DNA from: Verrucomicrobiales bacterium | Lineage (GTDB): Bacteria > Verrucomicrobiota > Verrucomicrobiia > Verrucomicrobiales > V1-33 | DNA: 15,681 nt | Direction of reading: 5' to 3' | NCBI GenBank assembly: GCA_028293305.1 | Contig: JAQGPD010000605.1 | Location: 1 to 15,681, forward strand | Program-made: the position numbers and the translations under genes | Notes under the pieces: generated by a model | The model's input: the letters and a program-made list of their open reading frames with translations, nothing else | Databases searched by the model: none | What the model was told of the DNA's origin: nothing | Shown: positions 6,867-13,426 of the stretch, piece by piece | Numbering within the stretch: the first letter of the stretch is position 1 | Layout of the letters: each line of letters opens with the position of its first letter

Positions 6867-6929
6867 ACGTCCCTTCCGTCCCTTCCGTCCCTTCCGTCCC
6901 TTTGGTCCTTTTGGTCCCTTCCGTCCTTT
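6867..6929. repeat. 9-bp tandem repeat (7 units)
   Basis: Seven 9-base units fill 6867-6929, of the type CCGTCCCTT with a TGGTCCTTT variant (units 5 and 6). The order is four CCGTCCCTT-type (the first starting with A), then TGGTCCTTT, TGGTCCCTT and CCGTCCTTT. The array lies between maf and the next gene and ends 76 bases before its GTG start. Copy-number change could alter promoter spacing or the RNA leader. On the minus strand it yields spurious open frames full of Gly/Lys/Arg or Gly/Thr/Glu repeats. Confidence 0.9.
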
Positions 6930-7005
6930 TCCCCGCCCCGTCCCCCACGCTCCCACCAAAAATTCGAAGCTGGCATTCCCTTCCGACGTGCGCTAGAAAA
7001 CCCCT

Positions 7006-8139
7006 GTGAAAAAGCGGACCTACCTTTCCCTGACCCTTTCGCTGACCCTGGCCGGCGTCGGCGCCTTCGCCGTGCCCCTGCCCGCGAACGGCGTGGAGCC
7101 TCCCCTTACCGGAGAGGAAGGCCCCCCGCCCGCCACGGATGTTTTCCAACCCCTGCTCGAGCCTGGCGACGCCCTGCCCGCGGACAGCGTGGCCCCCGTC
7201 CTGCCTGACGCCCCCGCCGTCCTGCCGCCGGAACTTTTCCCCGAAACCGGCCCCGGCAGTGACGGCGTGGACGGCCTCCCGCTCGACGGCCCTCCCGGCT
7301 CGCCGCTCCCCGGCGACTCCTTCATCCCCCCTCCCCCGGGCGAGCCCCCCTTGTTGCCCCCGCCGGGTTTACCACCCGCCGTCGATCCCGCCCCCACTAT
7401 CCCCGGCATGGAAATGGCCGCCCGCGCCTTCTGGCACCGCAGCCCGCGCGAAGCCCGCGAGACCGCCCGCCGCGAGAAAAAGCCCATGCTGATTTTCTTC
7501 TATCAAAAATGGAAATCCGCTCCCGGAGGAGCCGCCGCGGGCATCGCGGGAAGCGGCGGCGATGCGCTGCCGGACCCTAACATCGCCGTCAGCGATGACC
7601 TTCTCGCCTCCCCGGAATTTGTCGCCTTCGCCCAGCGCAGCCTCGTGCTCACCTACCTGTTTTATCCCATCGGCATCCCCGGCAGCAAATACACCCCGGA
7701 GCAGCTGACCGCCCTCCGGAACTTCAAGGAATATTTCAAAGTGAAGGGCTTCCCCACCCTCATCCTGCTGGATGAAAACGGCCGCGAGATCGAGCGCGTC
7801 AAAGGTTATTCCCGCATCCGCACCGGTCGCGGGGTGAACCTGAATGCCTCCGAACCCATCCTCGAACGCCTCAAAACCGCCGTCGCCAGGCGCGAGACCG
7901 TCATCCAGGCGGCCGAGGAGAAACACCGCCGCCTAACCTCTCAAAACTTCCGCGATTTCACCAGCAAAACCGGCTCCAGGCTCTTCGCCAAACTCGTCTC
8001 CTGCAGCCCCACCGAAGTCGTGCTCATGGACGAAAACAACACCCTCCGCCGCGTCTCCCCGGAACAGCTTTGGATCGTGGACCTGGCGCTCATCCACCGC
8101 CAATTGAAATCCGAACAACAAGCCGCCATTTCCCGTTAG
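7006..8139 (+). CDS. Secreted thioredoxin-fold protein with SHD1-like C-terminal domain
   Basis: A 377-residue exported protein starting with GTG. Residues 1-22 are a signal peptide (Lys-Lys-Arg, then a hydrophobic core and Ala-Phe-Ala). Residues 25-135 are a Pro/Gly/Asp-rich, probably disordered linker. Residues about 138-295 resemble the thioredoxin_7 type: Lys-Lys-Pro-Met-Leu-Ile-Phe-Phe-Tyr, then Trp169, and a Gly-Phe-Pro cis-proline loop at Pro250. The place of the active CxxC reads Lys-Ser-Ala-Pro, and the only cysteine in the protein is Cys333. A classical dithiol reaction is therefore ruled out; a binding or scaffold role is more likely. Residues about 314-362 match the SHD1-type module common in secreted proteins of Planctomycetes and Verrucomicrobia (Leu-Val-Ser...Val-Val-Leu-Met-Asp-Glu-Asn...Val-Ser-Pro-Glu-Gln-Leu). 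The exact role is unknown. Confidence 0.8.
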   Translation: MKKRTYLSLTLSLTLAGVGAFAVPLPANGVEPPLTGEEGPPPATDVFQPLLEPGDALPADSVAPVLPDAPAVLPPELFPETGPGSDGVDGLPLDGPPGSPLPGDSFIPPPPGEPPLLPPPGLPPAVDPAPTIPGMEMAARAFWHRSPREARETARREKKPMLIFFYQKWKSAPGGAAAGIAGSGGDALPDPNIAVSDDLLASPEFVAFAQRSLVLTYLFYPIGIPGSKYTPEQLTALRNFKEYFKVKGFPTLILLDENGREIERVKGYSRIRTGRGVNLNASEPILERLKTAVARRETVIQAAEEKHRRLTSQNFRDFTSKTGSRLFAKLVSCSPTEVVLMDENNTLRRVSPEQLWIVDLALIHRQLKSEQQAAISR

Positions 8140-8156
8140 AGCAGTTAAAATAATGC

Positions 8157-8355
8157 CGTAGCCGCCAGGCCTCCGCAACATTGGGCCCGGAGGGCCGGAA
8201 TCTTTATAGCCACCGACAAGCAAAACTGATCGAGCTCCGGAGGAACGGCATATACTTTCCCGATGAAGCCAGATTTCGCTCCTCCGGAGCTGAAATTTAA
8301 CGCATGACTATGGCTATAAAGATTTAAACTCCTCCGGGGTCGGACGCTGGCTACG
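8157..8355. repeat. Large nested palindromic element
   Basis: Four nested inverted pairs share one centre. CGTAGCC (8157-8163) pairs with GGCTACG (8349-8355). CCCGGAGG (8186-8193) pairs with CCTCCGGG (8331-8338). AATCTTTATAGCCA (8199-8212) pairs with TGGCTATAAAGATT (8311-8324), a perfect 14 bp. AGCTCCGGAGGAACG (8233-8247) pairs with CGCTCCTCCGGAGCT (8277-8291) with one mismatch. The middle arms read well as an RNA hairpin or DNA cruciform. No transposase is near and no target-site duplication was found. It looks like a non-autonomous dispersed repeat of the MITE/REP kind. Its location, 17 bases after the secreted-protein gene, would also suit a 3' RNA structure. Confidence 0.75.
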
Positions 8356-8369
8356 TCAATATTTAAAAT

Positions 8370-8444
8370 GCTCCAGTTCCCGCAGCCCCGCCAAGCCGGA
8401 CATTGCCCCGTGATTTGACAGGTATTCAATTTCCAGACTGGAGC
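8370..8444. repeat. 8-bp inverted repeat in the gene-free stretch
   Basis: GCTCCAGT (8370-8377) pairs with ACTGGAGC (8437-8444) across 59 bases. A perfect TTGACA is at 8415-8420, but no -10 hexamer stands at a usable distance. Apart from this, the large palindrome and the GCCGCCGC array, I see nothing in the gene-free stretch 8140-8568. Confidence 0.4.
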
Positions 8445-8517
8445 AAAACGCCGGCCAGCTATCCAAAATCACCAGCTAACGAATTTCCGGAACATTGTCC
8501 CAGCCGGAGAATCCTAA

Positions 8518-8544
8518 GCCGCCGTGCCGCCGCGCCGCCGCGCC
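8518..8544. repeat. GCCGCCGC 8-bp tandem repeat (3 copies)
   Basis: GCCGCCGT, GCCGCCGC and GCCGCCGC follow directly, then GCC. It lies 25 bases beyond the stop codon of the minus-strand L,D-transpeptidase gene. A slippage-prone GC repeat with no sign of coding. Confidence 0.7.
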
Positions 8545-8568
8545 CAAATAACAAAAGCATCGTTTCTG

Positions 8569-9153
8569 TCAGGGAACAATCCGCACCCGGGTGCCCACCG
8601 TGGTCACCCCGAAAAGGATTTCCGCCATGCCGGCGGGCAAGCGGATGCACCCGTGCGAAGCCGGGCTGCCGGGGTGCGGAATGGGGCCCGCATGCATGCC
8701 GATCGCGCCGTTCACGCGCATCCAAAAAGGCATCGGAGCTCCCACAAAACGCCCCCCCGCCGGCACGGAATCCCGTCCGTTTTTTGCATCCCTAACCACC
8801 GTGTCCCCGTCCGCATCCACGATGCGTCCCCAGGAATTGGAGTGTTTGTCCCTCACTTTTTCGGTGATGCTGAAGGATCCGGTCGGCGTGCCGCGGCCAG
8901 GAACGCCCGTGGCCACGTAGGTCCAGCCGGCGGGCTCGCCGCCGCGCGTGATGGTGCCCTTTTGCTCGCTAAGGTCGATGCTCATGGCCACCGGCCCCGG
9001 CAATTCGGCGCCCTGCCACTCATATAAAACCGGCGCGGCGGGCCTGGCAGGCACCGCCGGAACGGGCGGGACCGGAACCACCTTGCACGAGCACAGCGCG
9101 CCCAGCGCCGCGAATGTGAAAAGACAACCCGCTGATTTGATAGGTGATTTCAT
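8569..9153 (-). CDS. L,D-transpeptidase (YkuD) lipoprotein
   Basis: A 194-residue cell-envelope enzyme of the YkuD family, which forms 3-3 peptidoglycan cross-links or attaches proteins to peptidoglycan by a catalytic cysteine. Residues 1-23 look like a lipoprotein signal ending Leu-Cys-Ser-Cys, with Cys23 the likely lipidated residue. A Pro/Val/Ala-rich tether spans about 25-42. The catalytic domain (about 55-193) has the glycine-rich Gly-Arg-Gly-Thr-Pro-Thr-Gly-Ser-Phe segment (87-94), His154 in Gly-Met-His-Ala-Gly, and Ser-His-Gly-Cys-Ile-Arg (166-171) with nucleophile Cys169. No peptidoglycan-binding or LysM domain is present; the lipid anchor would hold it at the membrane. The ATG at 9153 gives a clean signal peptide. 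It sits 229 bases downstream of the stressosome operon on the same strand and probably has its own promoter. Confidence 0.94.
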   Translation of the reverse strand: MKSPIKSAGCLFTFAALGALCSCKVVPVPPVPAVPARPAAPVLYEWQGAELPGPVAMSIDLSEQKGTITRGGEPAGWTYVATGVPGRGTPTGSFSITEKVRDKHSNSWGRIVDADGDTVVRDAKNGRDSVPAGGRFVGAPMPFWMRVNGAIGMHAGPIPHPGSPASHGCIRLPAGMAEILFGVTTVGTRVRIVP

Positions 9154-9382
9154 GAAATTGATAATCGTGAACGTTTCTCTCCGCCCGTCTTTTCACGGGA
9201 GCTACCCGCTGCATGGGCAAGCGAGCAAAGAGGCGACCCCGCTCGCCGGGGGAAATCGGCAGGGTCAGGAGCGGATTGCGTAACATCGCCCCAGGCCGCC
9301 CGCAACCCAGGTGTGGGGCAAAATGCGCGGCCCTGGATGGCGGGGTGATCCGGCGTGCATTCCACCGGCGCGCCGGCCTTTT
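9154..9382 (-). other. Structured spacer upstream of the L,D-transpeptidase
   Basis: No gene is seen in these 229 bases. Several inverted repeats are present. CCCGT (9184-9188) / ACGGG (9195-9199) has a 6-nt loop, 30 bases before the start codon. GCCCCA and TGGGGC pair around 9290-9320. A 12-bp palindrome CCGGCGCGCCGG is at 9365-9376. On the plus strand that palindrome is followed by CC and five T, but no plus-strand gene needs a terminator there. On the minus strand it lies just after the kinase stop and lacks a T-run. An RNA leader element is possible; I recognise no known riboswitch. Confidence 0.3.
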
Positions 9383-11617
9383 TCAGGGCGGTGAAAACAA
9401 GCCATGGATGGCGTTATCCAGATCCGCGATTTTCAAAGGCTTGGTGAGATGCATCAAAAAACCGGATTCCAGGCTGCGGCCGATGTCCGCCGGCATTCCA
9501 TATCCACTAACCGCTATCGCCTTCAGATCCGGATCCCCGCGCAGGGACTGCATCAGCTGATGACCGGAGGCATCCGGCAGACCGATATCGCTGATCAGCA
9601 ACTGGAAGACCCCGGGCCGGGCCAGCTCGTGGGCCTGCCGCATCGTGGACGCCGTTTCGACCTGGTGGCCGCGCCTTTCCAACAACTTCTTCAGCGACAC
9701 CCGGGTGTCATCATGATCGTCCACCAACAAGATCCGCAATCCGGCGGAGGCCACGGGCCGACCCGCCGCGGGCACCTCCCTGGACACGATTTTTTCCTGG
9801 GTCAGGCGCAGCGTCACCTCGAACATGGCTCCACAACCGGCACCGCCACTCTGCGCCCGGATGGTGCCGCCATGCGCCTCGATGATGCTTTTACAAATGG
9901 CCAATCCCAGGCCGAGGCCGCCCATGGAGCCGGTATCATGGGCATCATCCTGCTCGAAGGGTTGGAAAATAACAGAAATCCGGTCCGCATTGATGCCCCT
10001 CCCCGCGTCCTTGACCGAGACCCGGATGCAGTCGCCCTCATTCTCGGAACTCACCACCACGCGGCTTCCCACCGGGCTGAATTTGATGGCATTGTTCAGC
10101 AAATTCCAAAACACCTGCTGCAGCCTGGCGGAGTCCCCGGCAACCACGCAGCTGTCCGCCAAAAGCCGCAACTCCAGCCCGATGCCTTCCTGCGTGGCGA
10201 AATGGGAGCAGGCATGCCCCGCCGATTCAATGATCCGATGCAGATCCTCCGGAGTTTTTTTAATGGCGATCTTGCCCCGCGCGATCCGCGTCATGTCCAG
10301 CAAATCGTCGATCAGCCGCGTCTCCAGCTCCAGATTCCGGCGGATGAGGCGGATGTCCTCCAACGCATCCTCGGGCAGCGCGGGATTCTCCTCCAACAAC
10401 GAGAGCCTCGTGAAGATGGGATTCAGCGGCGTCCGCAACTCATGGCTCAGGATCGCCAAAAACTCATCCTTGGCCGCACTGGCCGAGCGCACGTTCTTAT
10501 ATAACTTCGCGTTTTCCATGCCTATGGTGGCCTGCAGCGCCACCGTTGATAGGATGCGTTCACTCCGGTCCGTGAATGTGCCAGGTTTCCGATGCGCGAA
10601 CAGCATGGCCCCGTCCAGACGGCCACCGGGTGAAACCACCGGAATCGCCAGACAACTCCCGAATTGCTGGAGCCCGAAAACCTCGCGCGCGAATCCGGGA
10701 TCGTCCGCCAGATCATCGACCCGGCGGTTGACCGGCACGCCTTCCTCCAGCGCCACCAGCCCGCTGGGAATGGCCGATGGATAAAGCTCCGGAGCGACCG
10801 CCCCCACCCCGGCGAAATGACGGCGGACCGGCTGATCCTGGCTGCCTTCATCATATACAAACATGCCGAAATCCGCCCCGCAGATCTCCGTGGTGGCATC
10901 AATGATGGCCTGCAGCAGATCGTCCAATTCCAGCTTGCTGGCCAACACATGCCCCACCCGGTGGATCGTGTCCAACTCATCATACAGCGCCACCACCCCG
11001 CGGTTGGTTTCGCTGAGTTCCTCATTCACTTTATTGAGCTCCTGACTTTTCACGCCGATCTCCTCCAGCATGAATAACATCTCGCTGTTGCGTGAGGCCA
11101 TCTCCTTCCCGGGGTCCTCCTCATGGCTCCCCGCCACCTCGCCCGCCACCTCCTCCAGTTGTTTCGCCGTCACCGTCCGCCCCCGCGGGAGATCCTTGGA
11201 AAGCTTGACCGTGGTCCCCTCCGGACCTGTCAGGATCTCCACGTGGTCCATCAGCCGGTGCGCGCCGGACAACCCCATCCCCATGCCCGTTTTCGAGTGA
11301 TACTTCCCTGACAGGATTTCATCCAGATTCGGAATGCCCCCGCCCGCGTCCCGGATGGTGCAGACCAGCCGCGCCGTGATGCCCTTCCCGGGCCGCTTCT
11401 CCACCGTCTCATGCCCGAACTCCGCCGAGGCCTCCACCGCATAACGGAACGCGTTCCTTGCTATTTCAGACACCGCCGTGGCGATCCGGATTTGATCCTG
11501 ACGTTGAAAACCGAATTTCTCCGCGACCATCCGGGCGCGGTTCCGGCAGGAGACCACATCCGAATCCCGCCGCAGCAGCATCCTGAAAAGCCGGTGGGTG
11601 ACAGGTTCGGGATTCAT
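9383..11617 (-). CDS. RsbT-like ATPase fused to hybrid histidine kinase (stressosome output)
   Basis: A 744-residue soluble protein without membrane helices. Residues 1-145 are an RsbT-like ATPase domain with Asn55 in Glu-Ile-Ala-Arg-Asn, Asp90-Ala-Gly-Gly-Gly-Ile-Pro, and Gly-Met-Gly-Met-Gly-Leu (111-116). A short coiled coil (about 175-215) leads to a GAF domain (about 218-370). The HisKA domain has Ser-His-Glu-Leu-Arg-Thr-Pro with His392. The second ATPase domain has Asn508/Asn509, Asp537-Ala-Gly-Arg-Gly and Gly-Gly-Leu-Gly-Leu-Gly-Leu (566-572). The receiver domain (about 627-740) has Asp633/Asp634, Asp677 and Lys726. Both ATP sites look intact. Its start overlaps the phosphatase stop by 4 bases (ATGA), so it is the last gene of the rsb operon. 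The likely job is to convert the released-RsbT state into His-Asp phosphotransfer, replacing the RsbU-to-sigma-B branch. No output DNA-binding domain is present. Confidence 0.92.
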   Translation of the reverse strand: MNPEPVTHRLFRMLLRRDSDVVSCRNRARMVAEKFGFQRQDQIRIATAVSEIARNAFRYAVEASAEFGHETVEKRPGKGITARLVCTIRDAGGGIPNLDEILSGKYHSKTGMGMGLSGAHRLMDHVEILTGPEGTTVKLSKDLPRGRTVTAKQLEEVAGEVAGSHEEDPGKEMASRNSEMLFMLEEIGVKSQELNKVNEELSETNRGVVALYDELDTIHRVGHVLASKLELDDLLQAIIDATTEICGADFGMFVYDEGSQDQPVRRHFAGVGAVAPELYPSAIPSGLVALEEGVPVNRRVDDLADDPGFAREVFGLQQFGSCLAIPVVSPGGRLDGAMLFAHRKPGTFTDRSERILSTVALQATIGMENAKLYKNVRSASAAKDEFLAILSHELRTPLNPIFTRLSLLEENPALPEDALEDIRLIRRNLELETRLIDDLLDMTRIARGKIAIKKTPEDLHRIIESAGHACSHFATQEGIGLELRLLADSCVVAGDSARLQQVFWNLLNNAIKFSPVGSRVVVSSENEGDCIRVSVKDAGRGINADRISVIFQPFEQDDAHDTGSMGGLGLGLAICKSIIEAHGGTIRAQSGGAGCGAMFEVTLRLTQEKIVSREVPAAGRPVASAGLRILLVDDHDDTRVSLKKLLERRGHQVETASTMRQAHELARPGVFQLLISDIGLPDASGHQLMQSLRGDPDLKAIAVSGYGMPADIGRSLESGFLMHLTKPLKIADLDNAIHGLFSPP

Positions 11618-12636
11618 GGCGCGGAGGGGCGGACCACCACCACGGTGGAGTCATCATGGATCCGGCGGAAGTCCCGGTAAATCACCCCGGCTATCAAACC
11701 GGGATGCCGGTTGGCGAGTCCCGGATAGGCCTCGAAATTCCAAGCGCTGGCAATGCCGTCACTGTGCATCACCAGCACATTTTCCCCGCCCCACGGCAGA
11801 CTCGTTTCATTCACCCGCCGGATCGCCGCCCCCAGCGTCCCATTGTCGCCTGACAAAGTTTTCGCCGCATTCCCCACGCAGTTGCGCACCACCACATTGC
11901 CGACTCCCGCGGATTGCAAAAGGCCGGTCGCAGGCGAGATCCTGACCACACTCGCGGCTGCTCCCCGGGTTTTGAAAAGCGCGTGGTGCATATGATCCAG
12001 ACAATCCGCCGGGCCGGCATTCCCGCGCTGACGGAAAACATGCACCGCCTCCCGCGAGGCCGCCTCCGCGAATGGCCCGTGCCCCAGTCCGTCCGCCACC
12101 ATCACCCTCAGCAGGCCCCCCGTCTCCTCCGCATCCCAGCAATCCCCGCACAATTCCTCGCCCCGCACGGCCACGCTGATGCCGCTGATTTCAAACGCCG
12201 GCGGCTTGCCCGCCGCCCCGCCCGCCACTGCCTGACGCGCCCAGATGACCGTGCCTTTCCCGGCCCCGCTGTGGATTTGAAATTGATCCGACATGCGGCG
12301 CACCGCGCCCAGTCCCGTCCCCGCGCTGCCCGCCGTTGAATAGCCGTCCCGCAGGCACGCGCTCACATTCGCCATGCCCGCGCCGCTGTCCAAAGCATGA
12401 TATTCCAACACGCCGTGATCCCCGGTCCGGATCTCCCGCAACAGGATTTCGCCCCCTCCCCCATGCTTCACAATGTTGGTCGCCAGCTCCGTCGCGATGA
12501 TCCCCGCCGCTCCCTCCGCCGCCTCATCGCCACCCAGCTTTTTGGCCGCCTCCCGGGCATGGCGCCGCACCTGCCCCACATGTCCCTCATGCGTGACTTC
12601 ATGGCGGAAAGTGGACATCATAACAGTTATTTCCAT
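11614..12636 (-). CDS. rsbX: RsbT-like ATPase fused to PP2C (RsbX/SpoIIE-type) phosphatase
   Basis: A 340-residue two-domain protein. Residues about 8-135 form an RsbT-like GHKL ATPase domain with Glu50 and Asn54 in Glu-Leu-Ala-Thr-Asn, Asp83-Ser-Gly-Ala-Gly-Met, and Gly-Thr-Gly-Leu-Gly (106-110). Residues about 148-337 form a PP2C/SpoIIE phosphatase with Gly-Asp165-x-Trp, Ala-Asp182-Gly-Leu-Gly-His-Gly, Ser-Asp293-Gly and Asp328-Asp-Ser, the metal-binding aspartates. In the Bacillus stressosome RsbX dephosphorylates RsbR and RsbS and resets the complex; the same role is inferred here. The symbol covers only the phosphatase half. The start at 12636 overlaps rsbT by 10 bases; Met at 12621 or 12618 is possible. 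It overlaps the next gene by 4 bases. Confidence 0.92.
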   Translation of the reverse strand: MEITVMMSTFRHEVTHEGHVGQVRRHAREAAKKLGGDEAAEGAAGIIATELATNIVKHGGGGEILLREIRTGDHGVLEYHALDSGAGMANVSACLRDGYSTAGSAGTGLGAVRRMSDQFQIHSGAGKGTVIWARQAVAGGAAGKPPAFEISGISVAVRGEELCGDCWDAEETGGLLRVMVADGLGHGPFAEAASREAVHVFRQRGNAGPADCLDHMHHALFKTRGAAASVVRISPATGLLQSAGVGNVVVRNCVGNAAKTLSGDNGTLGAAIRRVNETSLPWGGENVLVMHSDGIASAWNFEAYPGLANRHPGLIAGVIYRDFRRIHDDSTVVVVRPSAP

Positions 12637-13034
12637 CGGGTGATCCCGATCCTGGTTCCCCTTCCAGGCGCGGAATCGATTTCAAATTCATTCACCAGAC
12701 GCTTCGCCCCGCCCAGTCCCAGGCCCATGCCCCCGCCGGACGTAAAGCCATCCCGCAGCGCCAGTTCCAAGTCCTCGATCCCTGGCCCTTCATCGATAAA
12801 CTCGACTTTCAATCCGTGCCTTATCCCGGCCGAAAGCGTCCGCAATATCACTTCGCCGCCCCCACCGTAAATCAAAAGATTCCGCGCCAACTCGCTCGCG
12901 GCGGTCACGATCTTGGTTTGATCCACCAGTGACAACTTGATCTCCAACGCCAGCCGCCGCACCGCTTGCCGGACGGCCACGATGTGCTGCTCCTCGCTGA
13001 CATCCAGCTTCTCAGTTTTCAGGATCGTCGACAT
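12627..13034 (-). CDS. rsbT: Stressosome serine/threonine kinase RsbT
   Basis: A 135-residue switch kinase of the GHKL fold, nearly the length of Bacillus RsbT (133). In the known system it phosphorylates RsbS on Ser and RsbR on Thr, then leaves the complex to activate a partner. Motifs are Ala-Ser-Glu-Leu-Ala-Arg-Asn52 (46-52), Tyr-Gly-Gly-Gly-Gly-Glu (56-61), Asp81-Glu-Gly-Pro-Gly-Ile and Gly-Gly-Gly-Met-Gly-Leu-Gly-Leu-Gly-Gly (100-109), ending in the conserved Arg-Trp-Lys. The ATG at 13034 matches the family N-terminus; the frame is open to 13100. It overlaps rsbS by 23 bases and the phosphatase gene by 10, implying coupled translation. Confidence 0.95.
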   Translation of the reverse strand: MSTILKTEKLDVSEEQHIVAVRQAVRRLALEIKLSLVDQTKIVTAASELARNLLIYGGGGEVILRTLSAGIRHGLKVEFIDEGPGIEDLELALRDGFTSGGGMGLGLGGAKRLVNEFEIDSAPGRGTRIGITRWK

Positions 13035-13413
13035 CGGATAGGGATTCTTCGAACTCCGCGCCGATATACCGGCGCAAAAGTTGCATTCCTTTTTCAACAT
13101 CCAAAGCGGTGTGCACCCCGTCCAGACTCAGGCCCAGCTCCACCAGGGTGATGGCCACCGCCGGCTGCATGCCCACCACCACGGCCTCCGCACCCAGCAC
13201 CCGCGCCATGGATGAAATGTTGCCCAGCATCCGCCCGATGAAGGAGTCCACGATCTCCAGCGAGCTGATGTCTATCAAAACACCCTTCGCCCGCGAAGTT
13301 GTTATTCTAGTGGTCAGATCGTCCTGCAGCGCCATTGCCAGCCGGTCGTGCATGTCCACCTGGATGGTCACCAGCAAAAACTGGCCCATGGTTAGGATCG
13401 GTATTCTATCCAT
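13012..13413 (-). CDS. rsbS: Stressosome STAS scaffold RsbS
   Basis: A single STAS domain of 133 residues that forms the stressosome core together with RsbR and holds RsbT. It starts Met-Asp-Arg-Ile-Pro-Ile-Leu, close to Bacillus RsbS (Lys-Ile-Pro-Ile-Leu). The segment Ile-Val-Asp-Ser57-Phe-Ile-Gly aligns with the Bacillus site around phospho-acceptor Ser59. Gly-Met-Gln-Pro-Ala-Val-Ala-Ile-Thr-Leu-Val-Glu-Leu-Gly (81-94) is the RsbS hallmark. A short acidic C-terminal tail (Glu/Asp-rich, 119-133) extends past the Bacillus protein and overlaps the rsbT start. The gene begins 13 bases after rsbR ends. The frame is open to 13533, but that extension is low-complexity and non-homologous. Confidence 0.96.
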   Translation of the reverse strand: MDRIPILTMGQFLLVTIQVDMHDRLAMALQDDLTTRITTSRAKGVLIDISSLEIVDSFIGRMLGNISSMARVLGAEAVVVGMQPAVAITLVELGLSLDGVHTALDVEKGMQLLRRYIGAEFEESLSDVDDPEN

Positions 13414-13426
13414 GCGTGGGGATCGG

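Noticed and set aside
6058..7149. Long minus-strand open frame over maf with Gly-Thr-Glu repeats
   Set aside because: It is antisense to clear Maf motifs, and its repeats are the 9-bp array; no domain recognised.
8415..8420. Perfect TTGACA in the gene-free stretch
   Set aside because: No -10 element and no plus-strand gene downstream.
8145..8429. Minus-strand open frame of 94 codons in the gene-free stretch
   Set aside because: It runs straight through the nested palindrome and owes its residues to the repeat arms; no start context or domain. Treated as a by-product of the repeat.
8140..8568. CRISPR array or transposon as explanation for repeats here
   Set aside because: There are no regularly spaced direct repeats, no cas genes, no transposase and no visible target duplication.
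9365..9383. GC palindrome followed by T5 on the plus strand as a terminator
   Set aside because: No plus-strand gene ends here, the hairpin would have a very short loop, and the minus strand has no T-run after it.
9404..10784. Long plus-strand open frames opposite the hybrid kinase
   Set aside because: The high GC content keeps antisense frames open; the minus strand carries intact HisKA, HATPase and receiver motifs.
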